Assembly: GCF_030867095.1 (NCBI RefSeq)
Contig: NC_081826.1
Span: 55,854,001-55,918,000 of the forward strand
DNA: 64,000 nt
Direction of reading: 5' to 3'
Origin: Alligator mississippiensis
Lineage: Eukaryota > Chordata > Crocodylia > Alligatoridae
Numbering within the stretch: position 1 is the first letter of the stretch; every line of letters begins with the position of its first letter. The notes beneath the pieces were generated by a model, which did no database searches, had not been told where the DNA came from, and saw only the letters and a list, made by a program, of their open reading frames with translations. The position numbers and the translations under genes were made by a program. This document shows positions 26,038 to 36,899 of this stretch, piece after piece.

Positions 26038-28059
26038 TTCACCTGCCCAACTGGCTAGGTGAATTGTGGCTTTTTTCCCCAACCTTCTACTGAAACATAA
26101 AATACAAATGAAGGGAGATCTAGATGGGCCTAATATTTGATCCAGGGTTTTTGTTTTTTTCCAGATGCTAAATAACAGTTTTGAGAAGTGAGAAAGTATT
26201 TCACTGTCAATGGCCCAAAAAAACCTATTAAGCAGTAAAACCAGTGTTCCATTCACCTTGTGTGTCTCAAATTAACTCTCTCAACCCATACTTAGGTTCT
26301 TAAAGAAAGGTCACCTGGCTTACAGAAGCGATGAATGCAGACCACTCCAAACAAGGTCACCAGGAGTTGTGAGAAATCAACACCTTTAAAACACTATAGA
26401 TAGATTTAAGCTAAATTTAAGCAGGCTCCTGGGCTTTGCTACTTGCCATGTGGGGTCAGAAGGAATTTTTTTCTCCGCCTGCTGCCTTGTGTCAGCTATT
26501 TAATAAATCAATATTAATATATATGGATAGGAAAGACATACCTATATAAGCATCTCTATGTGACATTGCACATATTAGAGGGGATGCACTGGTTTAAAGG
26601 AATCAGTTTAGTGAAAGAAATATATGTTTTGTGTGGTGACAAGCTCCAATTGTACCACCTCAAAGTGCCAAACCTTAGCACTATAAAATAAGCAGGAACG
26701 ATTTTAGCAAGGATGATCAAAAACATGAAACTGATCATACTATACCATACACTGCAACTCAACATGAGGCCATGCAGTATAACCACTGATTTGGTTTTTC
26801 ACAGAAATATAGTAGTCTTGACAGGTATGACTCTTGACATGAACGGCTCTTTTGTGTACATGAGCTAGGTTTCTTTTAATGGAGTTTGCCTTTTTCTTTT
26901 GCTATGGTTTTCCTACCTTTCTTAGAAAATGAATGTAGAGATTTCTAGCAGCTGGCACCAATGATACAGACAACAACCATAGAGACAAAAGGAATGCATG
27001 CACACACAAATTTATTAAGGTTCTATATTTTCTCCTATCAAAGCCACTCAGAGCTTTGCCATTGACATCAGTGAAAACAAAACCAGATCCTAAATAATCA
27101 CTACATGACTCTTGATCAGTTTGGAGTGTTTCTATCCTCCAAATGGAAGAGTTTAACCTACATAGCTCTTTAGATAGGCTACTGAAGTAAGGATCCAGAC
27201 AAAATCAGTAGATTAACACATTGCTGGTGAATGATGAATAACAGAAAAGGGGACTAGTGATATCTGCTCTGGGAAATAGATTGGAATGCTATTGTGGAAT
27301 AAGGTATTTTGTTATCTGTTTCTGAGTAACTTTGCACCTGTATATTCCACGGCAGAGTAAAAGTAATTTTATACCAAAATACTTGCTATGCTTTGGAAGA
27401 AGGATAATTATTTTTAAATAAAACAACTTTTATTCCTGAACACAAAGTCAACACAGGGAGCTATTCTGAAATAGCTACAGCAGCATAGCCTATTCTGCAA
27501 TCAGCTATTTCTTTCAATTTCCAGTGCAGAAACACTATGATTGGAATGCTAAAACAGTTGTATACTTGATTCCTTTGAGAAATGGCTATTATTTCCTTTT
27601 AAGGAAAAGAATGGTATCTCTTCCTTTTAATTTAAAATATCTGCCATTTTTATAATTTCATATAATGAAACAATATTTTGCACACTGGATGACTTTGCTC
27701 ATTTTAGCAGTCAGCAATTGCTGGCTATGGAGTTTTTTATTTTAAACTTTGGTGCCACTGATTCAGGCTGGTTGTCAAGGCTGCATCAAATTACCTTCTC
27801 AAAGACAAACCCCAGACATGAATCTGGAGCACTGCTGCTGATTGAAGGAGTAAGTGAACATGCAGTCGAGCAATGGCCAGAGTGTCAGAGTGGCCAACAA
27901 GACCAAAGCTGACAGGCTGCAACCAGATCCTGGTTCGTAATTTGAGTACCGCTAATCTCTATTATAGAGGCAGCTGATAAATTGCATTTTAAAAAGCTTT
28001 TTCTATTACTGGTAGGACAGATTAGGCCTTCCATTTATTCTGGGATTGTAAATGTAGCT

Positions 28060-28073
28060 GTTGCTATGGTAAC
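28060..28073. promoter_or_regulatory. consensus X-box (RFX-type site)
   Basis: GTTGCTATGGTAAC fits the RFX X-box GTTGCYATGGYAAC and is almost a palindrome. RFX factors bind such sites, often near ciliary and centrosomal genes. There is no promoter or exon beside it, so it would be a distal element if functional. A single 14 bp match can also occur by chance. Confidence 0.4.
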
Positions 28074-29295
28074 TGTATATCTGTTGAACAGGAAATAATT
28101 GTGTTAAATAGATAAATAGTGCATAGGTTTATAGCTACACTGGTGCCGAAGAACATACAAATGCTGATTTTTTTAATTGTATTTTTCATGACTGCTTACA
28201 CAGTGCATGCTATATGTTCTCTATGGAGACTCAGAACCCTGTTACAAATGGGTGTTTCTTTTGAGAGAGTCAAACAGTCCCATTTTGTATAACGAGAAAA
28301 GAGATTTTTCTGAATCCCAAAATGTGTTTGATTATAATATGGACAACTACCATGTCCTCTGCAGTCTTTTTGTGCAGTTATTTTGGAAACCTAGGACAAA
28401 ATGCCAAAAGATTTCATAAGGATTAGGCCCTTAGGTATAAAGATTAGTGCAACTAAATTGACTGCTAGTGATTTGAACAATCTCAAAAGGCTGCATATAA
28501 AATCCATTGACTTTGTCTTCAATGAAAGTTTTCATTAGAAAAATATAGGTTGCTATGGGCAATCCAGACTAACCAATTTACACTGCATATTTCCATAGAC
28601 TATTTGGAAGAAAATGTCTTTCACGTAAGCAAATACAAGCTTTGACATACATTATAGATAAACAGATAATTCAATGCTATAAAAAATGACATAATGTAAA
28701 AAGCAGGAGTCTATGAATAGATATATAGTACTGTTTTCATAAAGGTGAATATGGAAGAGGATATTTTGATGTATCCCAAAAGTACAGTAGTGTGCCAGAA
28801 TTTGTGAAAACAAGCAAGGTCATATCAGTGGAGAAAAAGAAAAGAAAAACACAAATGTTCACATTACCAACTGTTACCTCCATAATTCTGTAGAACTACC
28901 TTTTAATAGAGAAAGCTGAATTACATTCTTTGCATGATGGAAAATGCAACCCAATTAGTTTTCTTAAGTACCTCTGAAAAGAGACACAGATAATGTACTT
29001 TTATTTTTATAGAAATTATGGTTATTCAAGCTGTTCATTAAAAAATCAATATCAGATGAAACACCAAATATTTTAGGAATATTGTGGAAGATTTAAAACT
29101 TATTAGAAAAACAACTTTAACAACTGGTTAACTAGAATGCTAGAGAAAGATTTATTATAGCCCATTTAACAGTTATAAAATTTTAAACAATAAAATGACA
29201 TTTTGGGGACAGAGAAGAGATTTCTCATATACTTTATTCACACTTTACCCCAATCTTTTCCCCTTCTATATAAAACCCTTCCTTTCTTCCAGTCT

Positions 29296-29383
29296 ATTCA
29301 CAGCATCTGACAAAGTAGATTCTGGCTACAAAAGCTCATGCTTCTCTGAACCAGTTAAGTCTCAAAGATGCCACCCTGACTTA
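29296..29383 (+). repeat. interspersed amniote repeat fragment
   Basis: CATCTGACAAAGTAGATTCT, then CTACAAAAGCTCATGCTTCT and AAGTCTCAAAGATGCCACC match a repeat pattern widespread in reptile and bird genomes (CATCTGACGAAGT...GAAAGCTCATGCT...GTCTCAAAGGTGCCAC). I recognise the pattern but not the family name with confidence. Confidence 0.6.
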
Positions 29384-29994
29384 AAAAAATTTAAGGTATG
29401 GCAAAATGTAACTATGTCTACAAAGAGGTGTTTTCAGAAACTTCCACCAAACAAAATCTTTCTGGGAGAGGAAGAATGCAGATGTTCAGCATGCAGCTTC
29501 CCCTTTTCCCTGATCTCCAAACCTTCTTCAGACTGTGGCTGCTCTATTACTTTTGGTCCCCTGTAGAGTGGAGTGGCAGGAAAAACCAGGGAGGAGGAGA
29601 GGAATGGTCAGCAGGTAAAGGTCTCAGCCCCTTCTCCAAGCCAGGCAGTCCCTGGTTTGGAATCAAAGCAGGGAGCATCAGTGGCTGCTCCCCTCCCCTC
29701 CCAGTCCAGTCCTGGCCACTAGGGCCAGGTACAGACATTACACTTTTACCAGTACAAGTGATCAGAAACAGAACAGAAGTTCGGCACATAAAGCCTGTCT
29801 ATACCCATAACAGAAGTTCGGCACACATAGACCGGTTTAAAAATGGCAGAACCTAGTCTAAGATTTGACACTCCCGCCCCCACTACACACACAGAGAGAG
29901 CAAAGGGAGAATGTATGTTCTGTTTACTACCAATCTAAAATACACCGTTTACAGAAAACTGTGTAACTTAGGTTGACCCTGCCTCAGGCTCTTT

Positions 29995-32440
29995 GACTAG
30001 GGACAGACATTCAAAAAGCTGGAGCCTGAAATGATTCAACCTTTGCAGGTTAGTCTAACCTGAAGAGAGTGAACTGGTTTGCAACAGAACAGCCATGCGG
30101 GCACATGCTTGCAGTTGCTTAGGCCAGGAGCTGGGGCATTACAGCACTCCCTCGGCAGCAGGGAAGCTGTGCTGGAGAGGCCTGGCCAGTCTAGGCTGAA
30201 CTGCTCAGTGAGGGGTTTAATTACCCCCACCCTGCCCCACCGACAGGGACCCCAGCTGGGTCATCCAGTTTCCCCGCTCCCCACTGCTGCAGCAGCAGGC
30301 ACCATGGCCTCTGAGGCAGAGGGAACAGGGAGAGGGGGTTAGTCACCCCTCTATCCCTACTGGCAACCAGGTCTGCCCTCTCCCAGTCACTGCCATGCTG
30401 ACTCTGTGACAGAATAGGCCCCTGCTATCCCCTCCATGGGATGATGGAGGGAAATAACCCCATCACTGCCCCCCACCAAACGACCCTACAGGCTGGTTGT
30501 ATCCCCACCAGGCTGCTGTAGCGGAAGGGGTCAGGGCTCTTGGTGGGGGTAGCAGCCTGTCATAATGTCTGGCAGCGTGAGCCCCTTCCCAGCTGAGGCC
30601 AGAGCTAAGACGGGCTGCGAGAGGCAGCACTGGGGTCTGGAGGCAGTCAGAGCCCCCCCAGCATTGCCACTGCAGCTGTTTTCCTCGCCCCTCAGCATGC
30701 CCCCCACACCAGGAAGGGGGTCCTGTCCCATCATGGTTGCTCTCCCCTCACTGCTCCAGCAGCTGGAAGGGGGCATGGCCAAATGCCACAGGCTGGGCAG
30801 ATCTGGCCTGCAGAGGGGCTTTGTCTAGACCCCAGCTGGTCCCTCAGTCCCACTGGGCCAAGGTGCCACACACTGGGCACCCAGCAGGGTTGGAGCTGCT
30901 CTGCAGTGGGACTGCTTTTCTCCACAGCCCAGCCACAGCAGCTCCTTTGCTGCAGCCCCAGCCCCGTGGCACAGGCAGGGACCAGCACACGCAGCCCTGA
31001 CCCCGCGTGCTCTATGCTGGCTCCAGGCTTGCCCATCCCGGCTGAACAGCTATGGTAGGGGAGAAAGGCTGCTCAGTGTGGAGGGAAAAGCCCCTCCCCA
31101 TCCCACTGCTGGCACTTCCAGGTGCAGCTGGAGCCAGCATCAGGCTGCCCTGTCTCCACCACATCACTGCCACCTCTGAGCTGTCCCACGGGGCAGCGGT
31201 GGCAGCACAGCAGACACAGGGCAGCTTGGTGCCGGCTCTGGGTGGCTGCAGCAGGAAGCTCCGGCAGCAGGAGTTGGAGGGGCTGCTTTTGCCCTGTGCT
31301 AAGCAGCCATTTCGCTCTCCATCACCAGTGCTCAGTCCAGATGGGTGAGCCTGGAGCCAGCACAGGACAAAAGAGGCCCCTCCCCCACCCCCTACTGGCA
31401 CTTCCTGTTACATCCACCCAGAGCCCATGCAGGGATGCCCAGTGTCTGCTCTGCTGCCTCTGCTGCCCCATAGGGCTGGCCAGAGGCAGCAGTGACATGG
31501 CGGAGATGCAGGGGACCCCAGTGCCAGCTCTGGGGGGCTGCACCTGGAAGCACTGGAAGTGGGATGGGAAGGGTCTTTTCTCCCCAGCACTGAGCAGCCT
31601 TACTCCCCTGCCACCGCTGATTAGCCTGGAGGGGCAAGACTAGAGCCAGCGTAGAGCATGCAGGGTCAAGGCTGCACGCGCTGGTCCCTGCCTGTACTGT
31701 GGGGCTGCAGCCAGTGGCCAGCACCAGCAGCACCAGCAGCAAAGGAGCCAATGCAGCCAGGCTGTTGAGAAAGGCAGTCCCACTGCAGAGCAGCTCCACC
31801 CCTCCTGGGTGGCCAGGGAGTGGCACCTCAGCCCATCAGGACTGAGGGACCTGCTGGGGACCAGACAAAACCCCTCCATAAGACAGATCTGCCCAGCCTG
31901 CAGCATCTGGCCATGCCCCACCCCCAGCTGGCTGCTGGAGAAATGAGGGGGAAGGGCAGACCTGGCTGCCAGTAGGAGTGGAGAGACTAACCCCTCTCAC
32001 TGCCCTCTCTGCCTCAGGGGCCATGCTGCCTGGTGCTGCAGCAGGCGGGGTGAAAATCAGAAGACCTGGCTCAGGTCCCTGCTGGTGGGACAGGGAGGAG
32101 AGAATTAAACTCCTCTCTGGCCAGACCCCTGCCCCTGCTCCAGCTGGGGACCAGTGGGGTGGGGCCATCCCAGCTGGGATGAAGCAGAGAGCCCAGCCCA
32201 GAGAGCATGCCAGGATGTTGGGGGACTCTGGTTGATCTTAAACCAGGATGGAGTCTGGGACAGACAATGCATAAACTGGTTAAATTAGTTAAGTCTGATA
32301 CTATATTCAACCAGGTTTATCTTAAACCAGTTTCAGCCATTTTCAAATTGATTTATGTGCACTGAATGTCTGTTCTGTTACAGGTTTAAACCAGTTTCTC
32401 ATCACTGAAACCAGTTCATGTATAATGTCTGCCCCTAGCC
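29995..32440. mobile_element. family A copy 1, 2.4 kb, nested in B
   Basis: Ends are GACTAGGGACAGACATTC and, reversed, GGCTAGGGGCAGACATT. TTT precedes and follows it (29992-29994, 32441-32443). The uninterrupted relative at 21280-21310 reads GGCTTTTTGAATG, confirming that TTT was duplicated. Subterminal blocks (GATTCAACCTTTGCAGGTTA at the left, AAACCAGTTT motifs at the right) match copies at 32839 and 36078. The GC-rich interior is a long imperfect inverted repeat. Its many open frames on both strands look like by-products of GC-rich sequence. No transposase motif is seen. Confidence 0.85.
30145..32150. repeat. long interrupted inverted repeat
   Basis: The left arm at about 30740-31305 is the imperfect reverse complement of about 31355-31935 (for example CTGCTCTGCAGTGGGACTGC at the left and GCAGTCCCACTGCAGAGCAG at the right). 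The outer part, about 30145-30385, pairs with about 31938-32150. A segment of about 350 bases (30386-30740) has no partner. The loop is about 50 bases. Confidence 0.8.
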
Positions 32441-32838
32441 TTTGAGTATCTGCACCTAGCCCTGGAGTAGAGCAAAAAAAGCAGCTGCTTCTTGCTCCCT
32501 GCCTGCTTCTTAGAGTAAAGTCCATGGGCTTGGGAATGGGCTTTGCTCTGCTGCTCCCCCTCCTCTCCCAGTGGCCAGAAATTGAGTGGAGGGAGCAATG
32601 GGAAAATCTCTCACTTGTTCCTTAGACCAGAGGCCCCAGTCTGAGGAGAAGGTGAAGGACTTTGCATATTGCTTCAATTACCTCCTGGACCAGACCAGGA
32701 GGGGAGGTAGGGAGGGAGATACAAATGTTCACTCTTGCAGGACAGTTCTTTTCACAGGAGATCTTCCAGGTTGACACCTAGAAGATCTTTTTCCTAGAAG
32801 GAACATGTTTCCCCACAGAGAAATTGAATGAACTCTTT

Positions 32839-33708
32839 GGCTGGGGACAGACATTCAAAAAGCCTGAGCCTGAAGTGATTCAATTTTGCAGGTTAGTCTA
32901 ACCTGGCTAGACTGAATCACTTTGTAACTACAGGCATACCAGAAATGCAGGCACATGCCTGCGGTGGCTCGGGCTAGAAGCCAGGGGGTGCTTGAGCAGC
33001 CCTCCCTTTCTTCTACAGGGTGGAGCTGAAGGGGGCATGGCCAGGCCCTAGCAGGATTAGGGAGGGTTTCCCCCTCTCCTTGGATGATAATAGAGCATTT
33101 ATCAGCTTTGTTATCAGCATTTATCACCCCATCAGAAAACAAAGTGTCTCTCATTATCTCAAACACTTTTTAAATAAAGAAGGAAGAAAGGGACATTACC
33201 AAGTGAGCTTTGATTAGCTCCAAAAAGCCCTAAGTCTACACTGCTGTCTGCCACAGCACGGACCCTAACCAGCATGTGGTCTGCTAGCTAATGCTGTGTG
33301 CCTGTGTAAGGCAGAGGGGGCAGGGGATCCCTGTTTAGCAGGGAGTGGGGAGGGGAGGGGGAAAGCAGGCAGACACTGCGTGCCTGCAAGTCTCTGCCGG
33401 AGCTGCAGCCAGGGAGCAAAGGGGAGGGGTCAGCTCTGATGTGAAGCAGAGAGCCCCACCCAGACCAGAGAGCATGCTGGGATGCTGGGGGAGTCTGATT
33501 TCTCTTAAACTAGCAAGGGGTCTGGGACAGACATTGCATAAACCGGTTAGAGCCAAATCAGTTAAGTCTGATACTTCAACCAAGTTCATCTCAAACTGAT
33601 TTCAGCCATTTTCAAACCAGTTTAGGTGCACTGAACATCTGTTCTGTTACAGGTTTAAACCAGTTTCTGATCACTTAACTGTTTTAGGTGTAAAGTCTGT
33701 CCCTAGCC
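32839..33708. mobile_element. family A copy 2, 0.87 kb
   Basis: Ends are GGCTGGGGACAGACATTC and, reversed, GGCTAGGGACAGACTTTAC, flanked by TTT (32836-32838, 33709-33711). It shares terminal and subterminal blocks with the 2.4 kb copy but has a shorter interior, including the words CATGCCTGCGGTGGCTCGGG and GACCCTAACCAGCATGTGG that recur, inverted, in the copy at 36078. It is non-coding. Confidence 0.85.
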
Positions 33709-33944
33709 TTTATGCTCATAGTTTTTATTGGGAGAGCAGCAATTCTGGTAGAAACAAAAGACCTGTACATGACCTATGTCAATGCCTTGTAAATATTCAA
33801 GTTTAATTCCTCAAAAGAGAACATAAATAGGCACATGTCCATTATCTGAATAGAAGTCTCAACTAATGTGTATTTTCCCATTAACTATGCTTCACATCTG
33901 AGGTGCCACATTTTATTTGTATTGTTTTAAGATATCAGGGTGAT

Positions 33945-34150
33945 GTGAACCTGTTTCACAATCAGTGACTGGCTAATTAGGACTAATTTGTTGCCAGAGG
34001 AATTGTGGAATTTCCTTCATTAGAAGTTTTTAGAGGTTGGATAAGAATTTGTCTGGGATGCCTTGGGGATAACACATCCAGCATCTGGGTACAGGGTTGA
34101 ATTAAATGGCCCTGGAGGTCCTTTCCAGTCCTACAATTCCATGATCTGTT
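33945..34150 (+). mobile_element. CR1 3' end fragment
   Basis: Contains GAATTGTGGAATTTCCTTCA, AGGTTGGATAAG and the tail GGAGGTCCTTTCCAGTCCTA followed by CAATTCCATGAT, the characteristic end of CR1. Only about the last 200 bases are present. Confidence 0.8.
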
Positions 34151-35431
34151 TTTCAAAGTGCTGTAACATATCTAGAAAAACTACAAAAGGTAGAAATTTA
34201 GAGATACTACGCCTATATATTTTTTTTCACCCACAGGCACACACTTTATTATTATTACAACTACTTTGTCCCACAGAGCATATACTTCTACTTCTTAGCC
34301 TTAATTTTTCTTCTCCATTCCAGTGGATGCTAGCCTTCCAAAATGTCATGTGACAAAAATACTGCAAAAACCCCATTAGCTAATGGAATGATGGTGTTGG
34401 TGATCATGATTTTAGAGAGCAGAGAATTTGTTTTAAAAAAGACTCGGCTGAAAGACTGACAACCTAAGAAGGGTACAAACATTGGTGGTATGTGTTATGC
34501 AGCCTAAAATAATAATAATGGTGTAACTATGAAGTAAACTTCTTGAGATTAGACTTATTCTGAATCTTATCACCTGCACAGAGTTCTGTAAGAAATGACT
34601 CTTTAAATTAGCATGTATTCAAATAATCATGTAGTAATAGCCACAAACAAACACAAGCGCTATTACTGTAAGAAACTGTCTTAAAAGGGCAGAAATAGAG
34701 AATTCTGGATTCCAGAAATATCATTAATAATATGAGGTACTTCATAAGTAAAAATTAAGGCTATGAAGTACTCAGACACTGTGCAGCATGTGATGAGTAC
34801 TGTAAGATTAATCAATGTGCACCAATTAAAAATTAAGGATGGAAATTCTGTTGGCAGTGAACAGATGACACAAATAACCAAGGCAGTATCATTCCAAACA
34901 ATATCCAGGCTCCTCTCAGACAGTGATTAGCAGTAGTGGAATAGGGGTTTATATTGAAGTGAAACTCACTGATCTATGCTTCCTGGGATTATCCTTGGTA
35001 TCTTTTTTAAAAAGATGAATACATATTGGCAGCCCTCCAGATTTATGGTACGTATAAATTACACGGTATTGTTAGGTGGTATAGCTACTTTAGTCATCAG
35101 TTCCTTTAGAAATATTAGATGAATGCCATCTGGTCTGGGTGATTTATTGCAATTTAATTTCTTGAGTTGTTCCATCATCTGATACCTTTGCTACATGTAA
35201 AAAGCAACCCATTAAGTGGCTATTTTCCCATCATCCTCTGTGAAGACCAATGCAAAGAAATCCTTCAGCTTTTTATATAATCTCTTTATCCTCCAAGGCC
35301 CTGCCTTAAAGTCCTTTTAGAAGAGTCTTTGATTGCTCCCGTTTATATCCTAAAGATGAGGTAGAGGTATATATTCTTCCATCAGATTTTTGTTTTGGAC
35401 ATACTACAATAGCACCATCTTTTTGTTCTAT

Positions 35432-35582
35432 ATTTGTACAGCACCTAACGTAATGGCACTGGTCCATGACTAGAACTTATATGTGTTGTGAAATAATAAT
35501 AATAATAATTATTATTAGTAGTAGTATTATTATCATTACTACTACTGTTATCATCATCATTATTTTTGTTGTTATTATTTTG
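35432..35582 (+). repeat. old interspersed repeat tail with (AAT)n/(ATT)n run
   Basis: TTTGTACAGCACCTAACGTA then ATGGCACTGGTCCATGACTA resembles a well-known amniote repeat end (TTTGTACAGCRCCTAGCACAATGG...). It runs into a trinucleotide tract of AAT, ATT, AGT and ATC units from 35491 to 35582. Confidence 0.6.
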
Positions 35583-35789
35583 TTTTATTACATATACATT
35601 TGACTTTTGGCCTTACAAGTTTCCTTAAAAACAAATTTTATGTATTGTTCTGTTAGTATCATTCATAGCAGGCTATATTATTTTTTTCTTAAAGGGCATT
35701 TTGATTTAAATGATTGTACATAGTATTCATTGAACTTAGTACTTTTTTTTCTATTTCTTTACAGTATGTTCTGGAGCATTCATGTAAAG

Positions 35790-36037
35790 CAGTGACTCCC
35801 AGCCTTTTTTTGCTGCAACCCTTAATGCAGGTCGCAACCCTGCCCCCACCCCCACCACTGACATACTCATGCCCAGCGGTGCCAGCAAAGCCTGGGCCAA
35901 GCTGGGATTGTGGTGGGCAGTGGCAGTGAGAGCAGATCCGCACAGACTGTGTGCCGGGAGAGAACCACAGGTGGGAGGGGTGGACCCCCCGCGATCCTGA
36001 TTTGGGTCACGCCCCCCCACAAGGTTGGGAGCCACTG
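35790..36037. mobile_element. hAT MITE, 248 bp, with perfect 8 bp target duplication
   Basis: The left end CAGTGACTCCCAGCCTTTTT and the reversed right end CAGTGGCTCCCAACCTTGTG are hAT-type terminal inverted repeats. ATGTAAAG occurs directly on both sides (35782-35789 and 36038-36045). The interior is GC-rich and non-coding, so mobility would have depended on a transposase supplied elsewhere. Confidence 0.9.
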
Positions 36038-36077
36038 ATGTAAAGGATTATTCCATCTCTCGTTGAAGTCAGATTAA

Positions 36078-36897
36078 TAGAACAGATGTTCAGTGCACAT
36101 AAACTAATTTGAAAATGGCTGAAACTGGTTTGAGATAAATGTGGTTGAATGTAGTATCAGACTTAACTGATTTGGCTCAAATTGGTTTATGCAATGCCTG
36201 ACCCAGATCCCTTGCTAGTTTAAGATTAACTAGACACCCCCAACATCCTGGCATGTTCTCTGGGCTGGGTGGGGCTTTCTGTTCCACAGCAGGGATGGCT
36301 CCTACCCTCTGCTCCCTGGCTGGAGCTCCAGCGGAGACTGCAGGCACACAGCATCTGCCTGGCTTCTCCCTGATAAGCAGGGATTATTCCCCGCCACCTC
36401 CCTCTGCCTTACACAGGCACCTCAGCATTAGTTAACATACCACATGCTGGCTATGGTCCGTGCTGTGGGAGACGACTTGCAGACAGGCTTTTTGGAGCTA
36501 ATCAACAGGTAACTTAATGCCTTCCTTGGAACAGCTGTTTAAGAAGATCCCCTCTCTCACTCAGTTAAAGGAGAGAGGCTTTGTTTTCTTAATGGGTTGA
36601 TAAACACTGAGTTAGGGGTGGTACACATTCCCTGTTGGCTGCTTAGGAGAAGGGGAATAATGATAGCATCCTGCTGGGCCCTGGCTGGGCCATGCCCCAC
36701 CTCAGCTCAGCACTGTGGAAACGAAGGGAGGGCTGCTCTAGCACACCCCAACTTCTAGCCTGAGCCACTGCAGGCATGTGCCTGCATTTCTGGGATGTCC
36801 GCCCGGTTACAAAACTGATTTAGCCTAGCCAGGTTAGACTAACCTGAAAAGATTGAATTAATTCAGTCTCAGGCTTTTTGAATGTCTGTCCCTAGCC
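36078..36897 (-). mobile_element. family A copy 3, truncated
   Basis: On the minus strand this begins with the family A end GGCTAGGGACAGACATTC (right edge at 36897) and runs through GCAGGCACATGCCTGCAGTG and the AGCACGGACCATAGCCAGCA block shared with 32839-33708. It stops at about 36078, inside the AACAGATGTTCAGTGCAC segment, lacking about 70 bases of the other terminus. Confidence 0.8.
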
Positions 36898-36899
36898 TT

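Larger units (their letters stand above)
25340..29190. other. AT-rich non-coding DNA with one X-box
   Basis: No exon I trust. The block 27700-28100 is more mixed in composition than its flanks and contains the X-box listed below, so it is a reasonable place to look for a conserved element. A short passage at 26418-26490 (GGGGTCAGAAGGAATTTTTT) resembles old reptile repeat sequence. Confidence 0.5.
29723..32461. mobile_element. older host element B, split by insertion
   Basis: The left end GGCCAGGTACAGACATTAC and the right end (reversed: GGCTAGGTGCAGATAC) pair with each other. The body 29723-29994 matches 20759-21310, including TTAAAAATGGCAGAACC and GCCTCAGGCTCTTT. Its last 20 or so bases lie at 32441-32461 because the 2.4 kb element at 29995-32440 inserted into it. 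It has no coding capacity. Confidence 0.75.

Noticed and set aside
27795-27837. Candidate 43 nt minus-strand exon with a good acceptor (TTACTCCTTCAATCAG) whose phase would follow the exon at 49173
   Set aside because: The peptide (SSAPDSCLGFVFEK) does not continue a coiled coil, the donor is weak, and the distance is over 21 kb.
30531-32310. Many open frames of 80 to 170 codons on both strands
   Set aside because: They lie inside the inverted repeat of the 2.4 kb transposon, mirror each other, and carry no transposase or other motif.
34565-34590. 12 nt micro-exon-like segment between a good acceptor and GTGATAAG
   Set aside because: Too short to judge and the donor is poor.
35490-35582. Long AAT/ATT run that could be mistaken for a CRISPR-like array
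   Set aside because: It is a simple trinucleotide tract with no spacer-repeat structure, in a vertebrate genome.
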